Shown: positions 25,001-33,813 of the stretch, piece after piece
Position numbering within the stretch: position 1 is the stretch's first letter
Layout: each line of letters opens with the position of its first letter
Assembly (NCBI RefSeq): GCF_003597395.2
Contig: NC_133777.1
Coordinates: 56,861,833 to 56,925,832, forward strand
Length of the DNA stretch: 64,000 nucleotides
Reading direction: 5' to 3'
Source: Chelonoidis abingdonii
Taxonomy: Eukaryota > Chordata > Testudines > Testudinidae
Notes under the pieces: generated by a model
Told to the model about the DNA's origin: nothing
Databases searched by the model: none
Seen by the model: only the letters and a program-made list of their open reading frames with translations
Position numbers and translations under genes: made by a program

Positions 25001-27789
25001 ACCTAATCCAATACTATATACATACACACAAATGCCAAATACCAAACTAGAAATGACAACCAACTAGTTTAGGGGAGTTATAACTGCAACATTTAGCCAT
25101 CTCTAACACATCAAGCATAGTAGTGGTAGCATGTGAGGGAATAAATACAACATATTTCTTCCATCCATGATTAACTGGATTAGCCTACAACTCACACAGG
25201 CCTCATCTATAGTAGGGGAAATGTTTTTACAGCGTGGTAGCTAACACACTGTAAAATCCTAATGCAGACAGGGCAAGTTTGTAGTCTTACAATCAGCTAA
25301 ATCAAAGCAAACATCTTTTTTGACACAGCATAAAACATACCCACAGACCTTGCTTACAACCACAATGGCATTATCTATCCTGAAAAAATGAACAGTGTTA
25401 TTCTGTACACATACAAGTTGTATTGGTTTAACTAGACCAGCTCAGCGCCCTTATGTGCACACAGTTATACTGGAATGGCTTATTCCTGTAGGGGAAGAAG
25501 AACAAATTATAGTGGTATGAAACACTTTTATACTAGTATAACTGTTTCTACACTAGGGGGTGTACTAGTGTAACTATCAGTAAAAAACCTCACATCCTTA
25601 ACAGAAACAGTTATACTAGTTAATCACCACTTAGCCCCAAGTCAGTCATGTTTAAAAATGTATTAGCTAGTCACACCATAGCCCTCTCTCCCATCTATAA
25701 TAAAATCTGCACAGATGATACTTCCTAAAAGCAGTCTGATTGTCACAATAGTATAGACAAGTGCATACTGCACTCCTTACATTATCAGCAATCCTCAAAA
25801 GATCATTATAGCCACAATACAGGAAGATGACTGTGCCTACCTAAGCCTTCATTATTACAGAACAGGATTTAATGTCAGGACAAGAAACGAGTAGCAGACA
25901 GAAGCCCTTCTGATTTCCAAAGAAGAGAGTTTTGCTATGTGCATCCAGCACACCACCTGGCAGGAATGCCCCTGCTCATTACTACAGCTTTAATCTGAAG
26001 TAAAGTCATTGGATTGAGCTGTTGCGAGGCCTTTGATTCATTTATTTCTAGAGTAACTCCTTGTTGGGAGTGGCCAGTGCATCACACTCCAGAAAGAGAC
26101 TGTGACAATCTAATTGTGGTAATGAACAATTCTGGACATAGCTTCCAATCTCAGCAGCACACCATGTAGCGCTAATGTTTTGAGGCAACATTAAGGACTG
26201 GATTGGTTCTAATCCTCCTTTCTCCTCCAATCCTGGGTGAACTCTGCCATGTAAACATCACCCACTCAATCAGATTAGCAAAATCCTCCAGTTCAGAAGG
26301 AAATATCTAATCCATGATTTATATGAGAAGTTTGCTAGGTGAGTACTGCAGAGGGGAAAGGATATAGAGTCATGTTTAGAGATATTTCACCCTCTTAGTG
26401 TCCAATAACCTCCCCCGCAAAGAAATGTATTTGCTCTCTCTATTCATGCATTGCAATATATTGGCAAAAGATAATTTGGATCCACAGTTTCCAAACTTGT
26501 GCATGATTTCCCCCCATATTCCTTATTTAAGCCACTGAAGACCCCCAGAGCACAGGTTTTGCCAACCAGCAGGAAGGAGGGCTGCATTTCTATGAGTGTA
26601 AGGGTAGTTAAGCTCCAGGGAAGGTTGTGGAATCTCCATCACTGGAGGTCTTTACAACAGGTTGGACAAACACTTGTCAAAGATGGTCTGGGTTTACTAG
26701 GTCCTCCCTCTGCAGGAGGCTGGATTAACTGACCTTTCCAGGTCCCTCCCTTCCAGCCCTACATTGCTCTGATTGACCCAGAGAGCTGGGAAATGCAATC
26801 TGGCAACTAACTACACCTTCAGAGACGTTTGGCTTTCCTACAATAGTTTTGCATGGGAATCTCTCCAGCAGGGTTCAGAAGGGGACTCCAGCACCTCTGC
26901 CGAATGGTGTAGGGGAGAGGTCACCTCCTCCAGCCACTGCCCACGGCTCCTCCCCTACCTCGGGTTTCCAGCGCTAGTAAACCTGACCCACCAGTCCAGC
27001 CCCCTCCCCCTCGAATTGCCAGATCAGCCAGGGATCCCTCTCCCCCGCGCCTCAGCCCCAAGACAAGCCTCCCGCAGGCGCCGCGCCGCCCCGCCCCGCC
27101 AGACACGCCTCCAGTAATGCGCATGTGTCTTCGGGGGCGGGGGCAGCCGCTGCCTGATGCGACTTCCATCGCAAGTTACACCAAGTTTCCTATTGGACAA
27201 GCGGCTATTCCCGAACCTTCATTGCATCAGGCGCTGACCACCCCCTTGCAGCGCCGCTGCTGCCACCCCTCTCCCCCGCAGGCCCGTCTCCTACGGCGCT
27301 CGACCCCAAGGGGGAGCAGGACCAGACACCCCGCCCGGGTTTAACACCCCACGGGGCGGGGCAGCCTCCCAAGCCGCAGGGCCCCGCAGGGCGCGGCCGG
27401 CAGGATGGGTTCCCCGAGGCAGGCACTAATTGCCCCCGCTCGTCCCGGGCTCCCCAGCACAGCTCCCGAGCCAGGGGCCGGGCTGGGCGCCGCTCACATC
27501 CCGGGGCAGCGCTGTACCTAGATTTCCCATATCTGCCGGAGTCATCCTCGCTACAGCTGCCCCCGCCCAGCAGGGTCAGACCCGGGGCTCTGCCGTCTTC
27601 CTCCTCCTCCTCCTCCGGGATGGCCACTCGGATCCGCACCGGGCCGCTCCCCAGCTTCCCCGCGCCTGCCTCCCCGACCTGGTTCGGGGCGCCGCCGGGC
27701 CCGTCCTCCAGAGGCTCCGGGCTCCGCTTGGCGACCCCGGGCTGCTCCGAATCGGAGCCCTGGGGGCACCCTGGCGGTAGCTCGGCCAT
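15012..27789 (-). CDS. LARP6: La-related protein 6 (LARP6, Acheron), complete, three coding exons
   Basis: LARP6 binds RNA through a La module; its best-known role is binding the 5' stem-loop of type I and III collagen mRNAs and controlling their translation. The exons 27789-27518, 17163-16968 and 16079-15012 join in frame (phase 2, then phase 0) to 511 residues; human LARP6 has 491. The acidic N-terminus holds VRIRVAI (51-57). The La motif (about 104-187) starts at WKPPD and contains YYFSDENLEKDAFLLKHVRR. The RRM (about 203-312) runs from KMLLVYDI to LIGMKPPKKK. A serine/proline-rich linker leads to the C-terminal LSA motif GLPVGVLRLPKGPDGTKGF (480-498). All key La-motif residues seem kept, so the gene looks functional. 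The chosen ATG (CCCATGG) matches the human start; an upstream in-frame ATG exists at 28110. Confidence 0.97.
16968..17163 (-). CDS. LARP6: LARP6 coding exon 2
   Basis: 196 nt between acceptor TTGTTCTAG| and donor AAAAAG|GTAGGT. It finishes serine 91 and encodes residues 92-156: SGGENDGDDFDQDWKPPD, then most of the La motif to TSFKK. Reading past the donor leaves the family sequence at once, which fixes the boundary. Confidence 0.96.
17164..20933. other. LARP6 intron 1, 3' part, nothing else recognised
   Basis: About 3.8 kb of AT-rich intron. I found no nested exon, transposon end or RNA gene in it; the short open frames at 18.1 and 20.1-20.4 kb have no splice context. Confidence 0.5.
20934..21600. 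repeat. Two old Harbinger-like MITE remnants
   Basis: Positions about 20934-21235 start with the phrase tacgtctacgctaca and contain ggtagctatatcaacgg. Positions about 21415-21600 start gcctagtctacacttaattt. These phrases match the ends of the element at 13217-13480, and the inside pieces (gtagctac, gctaagtcaac) recur. Neither remnant shows a clean pair of ends. They lie in LARP6 intron 1. Confidence 0.5.
21964..22344. mobile_element. GC-rich hAT-type MITE (381 bp) with 8-bp duplication
   Basis: Left end CAAGGCCACC and right end GGCGGCCCTG are inverted repeats at 8 of 10 positions. The element is flanked by the perfect 8-bp duplication tttttgta (21956-21963 and 22345-22352). An 8-bp duplication and a CAGGG-like terminus mark the hAT superfamily. 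The inside is very GC-rich with cttcggcggcagg phrases, so long open frames run on both strands, but none resembles a transposase. It sits in LARP6 intron 1. Confidence 0.85.
22353..23598. other. LARP6 intron 1, nothing recognised
   Basis: AT-rich intronic DNA without identifiable exons or repeat ends. Confidence 0.5.
23599..24403 (+). mobile_element. Solo LTR (about 805 bp)
   Basis: Starts TGTCATAAACATACAG and ends GGGAACCTTGACA, i.e. TG…CA. An AATAAA in tttataataaagttctg near 24050 fits an LTR poly(A) signal and gives plus orientation. The wording matches a turtle LTR I know. No internal retroviral region or second LTR is nearby. The flanks (gagt / gggg) give no clean duplication, so the duplication has probably mutated. 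It lies in LARP6 intron 1, antisense to the gene. Confidence 0.75.
24420..25650. repeat. Harbinger-like MITE remnants with TATACTAGTATA phrases
   Basis: Several stretches (about 24430-24630, 25195-25345, 25430-25645) share phrases such as ttatactagtatag, gcagtataactatat and gtttctacactagggggtgt, and one ends ggtttagaccaggtc. They resemble the internal and end parts of the gtctacac-type elements at 13.2 and 21.4 kb. No complete pair of ends was found. Confidence 0.45.
25651..26604. other. LARP6 intron 1, nothing recognised
   Basis: No exon-like sequence or named repeat seen. Confidence 0.45.
26605..26776 (+). mobile_element. CR1 LINE, extreme 3' end
   Basis: A 170-bp tail of a CR1 element: gttgtggaatctccatcact, then ttggacaaacacttgtcaaa, tggattaactgacctttcc and a terminal ccctacattgctctgat, which is a degraded form of the usual CR1 end. 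It is strongly 5'-truncated and lies in LARP6 intron 1, antisense to the gene. Confidence 0.85.
27518..27789 (-). CDS. LARP6: LARP6 coding exon 1
   Basis: Encodes residues 1-90 and two bases of codon 91. It starts at ATG 27789-27787 and ends at the donor AAATCTAG|GTACAG. The exon is GC-rich and encodes an acidic, low-complexity segment with a glutamate run (about 59-64) and VRIRVAI, which aligns with human VQIRVAI. Intron 1 is 10.35 kb and repeat-rich. Confidence 0.93.
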
Positions 27790-28110
27790 GGGACTCTGGT
27801 GCGAAGGGGGCGTCGGTGGCCGGTGCCAGGGCAGAGCCTGCCAGAGGCGGCGGAGCCTAGCGAGCAGCGATGCCGCCGGGCTGCCTGCAGCCGCCGTCGC
27901 CTTCTCGTCCCGCCGCTGCTGCCGCGCCTCTGAGCCAGTCAGCGCCGCTGCGGCGCCCCCAACTCCAGACCCCTCCTGCTCTTGGGCGGCCGGCCCCCGC
28001 CTACCTTCGCGGGGAGCCGGGGGGCCGGGCCAGCGCTCCCCCTCCGCCGCTCCCCCGGGCAGTAGCAGGCAGAGGAGGTAGCGGAGCCAGGCGCTGAGGA
28101 GCGCGTACAT
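27790..28110 (-). other. LARP6: In-frame upstream AUG: possible 107-residue LARP6 extension
   Basis: The LARP6 frame stays open upstream of the annotated start to an ATG at 28110-28108, only about 30 nt past the predicted transcription start. The extension begins MYALLSAWLRYLLCLLLPGG, which looks like a signal peptide or membrane anchor, then turns into low-complexity P/G/A/R-rich sequence. It contains a possible splice donor GCGAAG|GTAGGC near 28005. It may be translated, bypassed by leaky scanning, or be mere GC-rich leader. The LARP6 family start is the downstream ATG. Confidence 0.35.
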
Positions 28111-28164
28111 GGCCGCCCCGGCTTGAGCCTAGTGTAGAGGAGGAGGAAGGCTGCCCGACGGGGC

Positions 28165-28172
28165 TTTTATAC
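28165..28172 (-). promoter_or_regulatory. LARP6: TATA box of LARP6
   Basis: On the minus strand the sequence GTATAAAAGCCCC gives a near-consensus TATA box at 28172-28165, inside the CpG island. It would place transcription start near 28140, about 30 nt before the first ATG (28110) and 350 nt before the family start codon (27789). Confidence 0.65.
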
Positions 28173-28420
28173 GCGGGGTCGGGGCGCCGGGCTGAACGCA
28201 CGCCCCTGGTGAGGCAAAAGGGGATGGGGGGGCACAAACTCTCGATCTCGAGCTACTGGGGGAGTCTGCTAGTGGGGCCGGGACCCCTCTCATCCCACCC
28301 AGGGAAGGCTCGGGGGGTGTCCCTGGACGTGGGATCCGGGGAGGACCCCCCTCGGAACAGAATCTCACCCCTGTGGGCCCCTGTTTCAGGCAGGCATGGA
28401 GTAGACCTCTCCCCATGTTG

Positions 28421-29970
28421 GAGAAGGACTCCGCTGGGTGAGTTTCCATGAGACGGAACTCACTCCTCATTTGTCGGGGCAGGAAAAGGGTTTTTGCGCT
28501 CTTCTAAAGCAGAGTCACGGTTTTGCCAGCCTTCTCCTAGTCACACCCTCTGTAATACCCCTATCTATGCAGGAGGAGGCTTGGGAATTCCCTTCATCCA
28601 AGCTAGTAGGGTGACCAAACCTCGATATTATCAGAACCCTCCTGATATTAGGGGGTTTATTTTATATACACAACTATAATCCCCTGGCCCTGAAAAAAAA
28701 AATCTTGATTTTTTGCATTTGCTAGCTGGCCGCTCTGCAATCTAACAACGTTCAGTGGCTTCCAGGCCTGGGAATATGTGATATCCCAAGGTCAATTTGG
28801 GCCTGAGAAGGGTAGATGGAGGGATGGCAAGCTACTCAAACTCAGTCACTGGATGTTTCTGCCAAAATTAGTATCAGCCAAATAATGTTATTTTATCTGT
28901 TGCCAGTAGATTTCAGAGTTAACATTTCAGTAAGATGACTGGCATCCATTCACACTTCTTTCCCAGGTGTTATTTTCAGGTATCTGAAGAAAGTGCTGCA
29001 TCAGGTCAAAATAGATTATCTCAGCAACCATAAGAGGTAGGCATTTCTTTTTTCAAAATTTAATTTCATTAGAAAGTGATTGGCCATCAGGGAAGTGCAG
29101 CTGTAAGAGTTCACTATATTCCAGTTGGACTTCTGATGATCTTCTGTCTATTCCTTGATTTGGATTCTTATGTGCTAAATATATTACAACATGCTGTTTA
29201 TCTTAGAAAACATCTTTGAGAGCTTAATGTGATTTTTTTGCATCTAATAACTTCATAAAGAAATCACTGCATGCAATGCATAGCTTCCAGAGTATAATGT
29301 GAATGTTATACAAAGAAGTTTATGGTAACTATGAACAGCTTAAAAGAACTAATGTGGCATTGTCTTCTTCCTGTATTTCAATATATTGAAAATATCTGTT
29401 TTAAATTTTTTACATTCCATCTCGAGCCTCATCTTCTGGAAAATTAAAATGGTTTATTCAATAGCTGCTTAGGTTGTAAATATTTGAGAAATGGCCTGAA
29501 GATAACAAACACGAATAAACAGAAATGATTGCATACATTTTATTGTTTTATAATGTAGGATCATAGATGTGCCTGATGCTTTACAGAGAGACTATAGACA
29601 TGGTCCCTGCTCTGAACAGCTTAATTTTAACATGGGAGTTTCTCCATTGACTATGTCTTGCCCATCTGTAAAATGTATTTCCCTATCTCCCAGTGATGAT
29701 ATGAGGGAAAATACAGTAAAGAATGAGATGCACTCTAATACTGCAGTGATGCAGGGCCATTCACATACCATAGATAACACAATGTTCCTGTGAGGTGAGG
29801 GGGTGGTATTCCCATTTTATATCACCTGAACTTCCATTTATCAATACTTTAAAAATGATTATATTGATAATCTAATGTACTAAACTCAAGGACTTCACTA
29901 AACTCACTCATATCAATAGCAGTTTTTCATCATAAATATTTTACTTTAAAGGCAAAAATGACAACAATAC
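28421..29970. other. Intergenic, upstream of LARP6
   Basis: Unique-looking DNA. Two old repeats can be named: 28604-28700 starts tagggtgaccaaacctcgat, one end of the same small DNA element as at 61570; and 29655-29750 (ccatctgtaaaatgtatttc … gtaaagaatgag) resembles a MIR SINE core. Nothing else is recognised. Confidence 0.5.
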
Positions 29971-29988
29971 CTCATACTTACATAGTAT

Positions 29989-31856
29989 TAGAGGGGTAGC
30001 CGTGTTAGTCTGGATCTGTAAAAGCAGCAGAGAATCCTGTGGCACCTTATAGACTAACAGACGTTTTGGAGCATGAGCTTTCGTGGGTGAATATCCACTT
30101 CGTGAGATGCATGTAGTGCAGATTTCCAGGGGCAGGTGTATATATGCTAGCAAGCAAGCTCGAGATAACGAAGTTAGTTCAATCAGGGAGGATGAGGCCC
30201 TGTTCTAGCAGTTGAGGTGTGAAAACCAAGGGAGGAGAAACTGGTTCTGTAGTTGGCAAGTCATTCACAGTCCTTTGTTCAATCCTGAGCTGATGGTGTC
30301 AAATTTGCAGATGAACTGAAGCTCAGCAGTTTCCTTCTTGAAGTCTGGTCCTGAAGTTTTTTTGCTGCAGATTGGCCACTTAAAGGTCTACTATGTGTGG
30401 CCAGGGAGGTTGAAGTGCTCTCCTACAGGTTTTTGTATATTGCCATTCCTAATATCTGATTTGTGTCCATTTGTCCTTTTCCGTAGAGACTGTCCAGTTT
30501 GGGCCGATGTACATAGCAAAGGGGCATTGCTGGCATATGATGGCGTATATTACATTGGTGGACGTGCAGGCAGGACCGGCGCTAGGTTTTGAGCGCCCCA
30601 GACGGACGGCAATTTCACCGCCCCACGCGCTGGTCCTGTGGCTCGGTGGAGCTGCTGCAGTGATGCCTGCCAGGCGGTCCACCGGAGCCGCGCGAGCAGC
30701 CAACCGTCTGCAGGCAACCACTGCAGCAGCTCCACGGGAGCTGCCTGCACCCCCTCCGGCAGCGCCCTGAGACCAAGGGACCCCCCGCGCTGCCGGCCGC
30801 CACGGCGGTGCCCTGACCCAGGGAACTCCTGGGGCTGCTGGCTGCCGTGGTGGCGCCCTGACCCAGGTCAGAGCGCCTTCCGCGGCAGCCGGCAGCCCGA
30901 GTCCCTCTCTGTCCTAGCAGCAGCGGCTGCTCAATCATTTAAAAAAAAATTGGGGGGCGCTTTTGGCACCCCCAAATCTTGGCGCCCTAGGCAACGCCCT
31001 AGTTCGCCTAAATGTTGCACCGGCCCTGCGTGCAGGTGAATGAACCGGTGATGGTGTGGCTGAATCTTGGTTAGGTCCTGTGATGGTGTCGCGCTGTAGA
31101 TATGTGGGCAGAGTTGGCATCGAGGTTTGTTGCATGATTGGTTCCTGAGCTAGAGTTACTACTAGGTGCAGTGTGCAGTTGCTGCACACCGCACCATAGT
31201 AACTCTAGCTCAGGAACAATCCATGCCCACAACTCGATGCCAACTCTGCCCACATATTCTTACCACCAGCGACAACCATCACAGCCCTAACCAGATCAGC
31301 CACAGCATCACGGTTCATCACCTGCACGTCATCCAATTAATATACGCCATATGCCAGCAATGCCCCTCTGCTATGTTCATCGGCCAACTGGACAGTCTCT
31401 ATGGAAAGGATAATGGACACAAATCAGATATTAGGAATGGCAATATACAAAAACCAGTAGGAGAGCACTTCACCTCCCTGGGCCACCTATAGCAGACCTT
31501 AAGGTGGCATCCTGCAGCAAAAAAACTTCAGGACCAGAGCTTCAAAGAGAACTGCTGAGCTTCAGTTCATCTGCAAATTTGACACCATCAGCTCAAGGAT
31601 TGAACAAAGACTGTGAATGGCTTGCAACTACAGAACCAGTTTCTCCTCCCTTGGTTTTCACACCTCAACTGCTAAGAACAGGGCCTCATCCTCCGTGATT
31701 GAACTAACCTCGTGATCTCTAGCTTGCTTGCTAGCATATATATACCTGCCCCTGGAAATTTCCACTACATGCATCTGACGAAGTGGGTATTCACCCATGA
31801 AAGCTCATGCTCCAAAACGTCTGTTAGTCTATAAGGTGCCACAGGATTCTCTGCTG
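29989..31856. mobile_element. Head-to-head inverted Penelope-like element with target duplication
   Basis: Two copies of one sequence meet tail-inward near 31175-31195 and point outward, forming an inverted repeat of about 700 bp per arm. The whole is flanked by the 18-bp direct duplication ctcatacttacatagtat (29971-29988 and 31857-31874). The right arm encodes on the plus strand LIYAICQQCPSAMFIG, NGHKSDIRNG and KPVGEHF. This matches the spacing of a GIY-YIG endonuclease (I-Y-A … F-I-G, then H and G-E-H) as found in Penelope-like retroelements. Stops and indels make it inactive. The left arm is interrupted by a hAT element at 30571-31028. Confidence 0.8.
30571..31028. mobile_element. Nested hAT-type MITE (458 bp) with 8-bp duplication
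   Basis: Left end CAGGACCGGCGC and right end GCACCGGCCCTG are inverted repeats. The flanks are the perfect 8-bp duplication cgtgcagg (30563-30570 and 31029-31036). Removing it restores continuity with the opposite arm of the host Penelope-like element, so it inserted later. It is GC-rich and non-coding despite long open frames. Confidence 0.88.
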
Positions 31857-31874
31857 CTCATACTTACATAGTAT

Positions 31875-32401
31875 CTTTTTCATCCGAGTGCTTCAGAAAT
31901 ACTAAGTCAGTGTATGGGAGCAATCACTTTCTGCCCACTGAAATACATGGTTATAATTGTGTACCAAACTATACAGCAGCATTTAGGAGAGAAATGAAGC
32001 TACCAACATTTTGCCACTTAGATGATAAGTGCTTTAGAATTCTCTGAACAATGGAATTTGGCCAGTATAACACCAGTTTGAAGTCTGGCTGTCAGTCAGA
32101 AAGCAGGAGGAGAATAAAATCTCTATGATTTCCCCCTGCAACTCCGTGGATTTTTTTTTTTTTTAAAATAAAACTTTTGCCATTGTATTTCCATGAATCA
32201 GCTGGCCAGCCTCCTCAGTCTAGAAGAAATTGGCTGGAGACTAGCATGTAACCACTTTAGTAATCAACCAGGTAACTTCCGGATTTGGGTCTCTCTCATT
32301 GCTTTGCATTGTTGGATTAACTGACTAGGCAAGAGTAAAATTAGGTTAGGCAGACAGTCTCAGAGGTTCTGAGGAGAGCGGAGCACTTTTCCATTTCTAA
32401 T
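31875..32401. other. Intergenic, nothing recognised
   Basis: AT-rich sequence with a poly-T run near 32152-32165. Confidence 0.5.
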
Positions 32402-32409
32402 CCCTATGG

Positions 32410-33805
32410 CAGTGGTTCAACCCACGGCCCATGTGACATCCTCAGGGCCACACAGTACTCCTGAGGGAGTTCTGCACCAAAAAATTAAAAATTATGTGCA
32501 CAATATTTTAAAATTCTGCAAATTGTATTTGTTGTTAAATGTGCCTCTAGCATGGCAGTGGGGGGCACAGGCCACTGGCTGCACTGAGGTGGGAGATCAC
32601 CCTGAAGCCCCTACCTCCCCTAGTACAGGGACTCAGCAGTGAAACTGCACCTGACCCTGACACAGTGCAAGGGCTGGGCCTGCCCCAGAAACACCCTGGG
32701 GCCCCACCCCTCTGCACCAGGAGTGGGTGGGCAGGCTCAGCCCAGCAGGAGCCAAGTGTGTGTGGAGGGGCTTAGTGTGTATGGGGGATCCAGGTGTGGG
32801 GTGAGAGGTTTCTGTGTGGGGTAGTCTGGGTGTGGGCAGCTTGGTGGGAGGTCTGGATGCACAGGGGCTCTTTGAGGGATTCTGGGTTCAGGAGTAATGA
32901 GATTCTGCAGGGGAACCAAGTGAAGGTGGATGGGGCTCAGCAGGAGGGGTCTAGGTGTAGGGGCTCAGTGGGGGGTCTGGGTGCTGGGGGAATGGGGCTT
33001 GATAGGGAGGGGTGCAGGTGCAGCTGGTTGAGGCTCAGGGTGGGGGTCTGAGTGAGTGAGTGAGCTCATCGGGGGCAGGTCCAGGTGTAGGGGGGTAGGG
33101 CTTGTCAGGGTAAGGGATCAATGGGCCTGTTTAATGGGGGAGCCCCAGCTGCTTCCGAAGGGATGCCACTTTTCCTGTGAATCCCCCTCTCCCCCTCATC
33201 GCGTCCCCCTCTCCCCTCACTCCCACATTCCCCTCCCCCTGCCCTATTCCATCCCCTTCTTTCCCCACCCCTTTTCCCTCATCCCCACTTCCCTCATTTC
33301 CCCGCTCCCCCTTACCCAGCCTCATCACTGGCACTCACTGTTGCACAGAAAACAGGAAGGCTCCCAGCACATAGAAGTGGAGCATGACTGACACTCAGAC
33401 TAGGAGGTGGGGTTCAGCTGCAGAGTCAATGGAGTGGAGGAGACACACAGTCTCCTTCAGCTGGGCAGCTCTGCACTTGCAGAAATGGTGAGAGGGGGAG
33501 TGGTACATAATCCAGTGTGCCCTCCCATGCGTCACCTCTGGTGGGGGATCACGGCCAAAAAACTGCGCCCTAGTCTGTCTCCCTCCCTTCCCCACAGCTG
33601 TGCAGCTTCCCTTTGCTTCCCTGCCATTTTCTGCAGGGAATCACAGGAATTCAGTGGGGGCGGTGTTTTTTGCAGGCATGCAGTCCTGCAGAATTCCCTC
33701 AGGAGTAAGGTAGCACAGTGTATATATATTGGGTGGATGCGGGTCACATAATACACAGAGAACTACATATGCAGCCTACAATAGTAAAGAGGTTGAGAAG
33801 CACTG
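32410..33805. mobile_element. Nested pair of hAT-type elements with G-rich internal repeats
   Basis: The outer element starts CAGTGGTTCAACCC and ends GGTTGAGAAGCACTG, Charlie-like hAT ends. Its flanks match at 6 of 8 bases (ccctatgg at 32402-32409, tcctttgg at 33806-33813). Inside lies a second element with ends tactcctgagggagttctgca (32456-32476) inverted at 33687-33707. Its core holds degenerate G-rich repeats (about 32750-33150, ggggctcagtgggggtctgg-like) and a C-rich tract (33170-33320). No transposase is seen. The target duplication of the inner element is unclear. Confidence 0.7.
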
Positions 33806-33813
33806 TCCTTTGG

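Larger units (their letters stand above)
26900..28420. promoter_or_regulatory. LARP6: CpG island around the LARP6 promoter and first exon
   Basis: The GC content rises sharply here and CpG is frequent, in contrast to the AT-rich surroundings. The island covers LARP6 coding exon 1, the predicted start of transcription and the first few hundred bases of intron 1. The island edges are judged by eye. Confidence 0.75.

Noticed and set aside
27430..28097. Long plus-strand frames opposite LARP6 exon 1
   Set aside because: They are proline/alanine/glycine-rich shadows of the GC-rich exon and leader; no family resemblance.
30449..31039. Cluster of overlapping frames on both strands
   Set aside because: They span the junction of the Penelope-like arm and the nested hAT element; only the short GIY-YIG part is meaningful.
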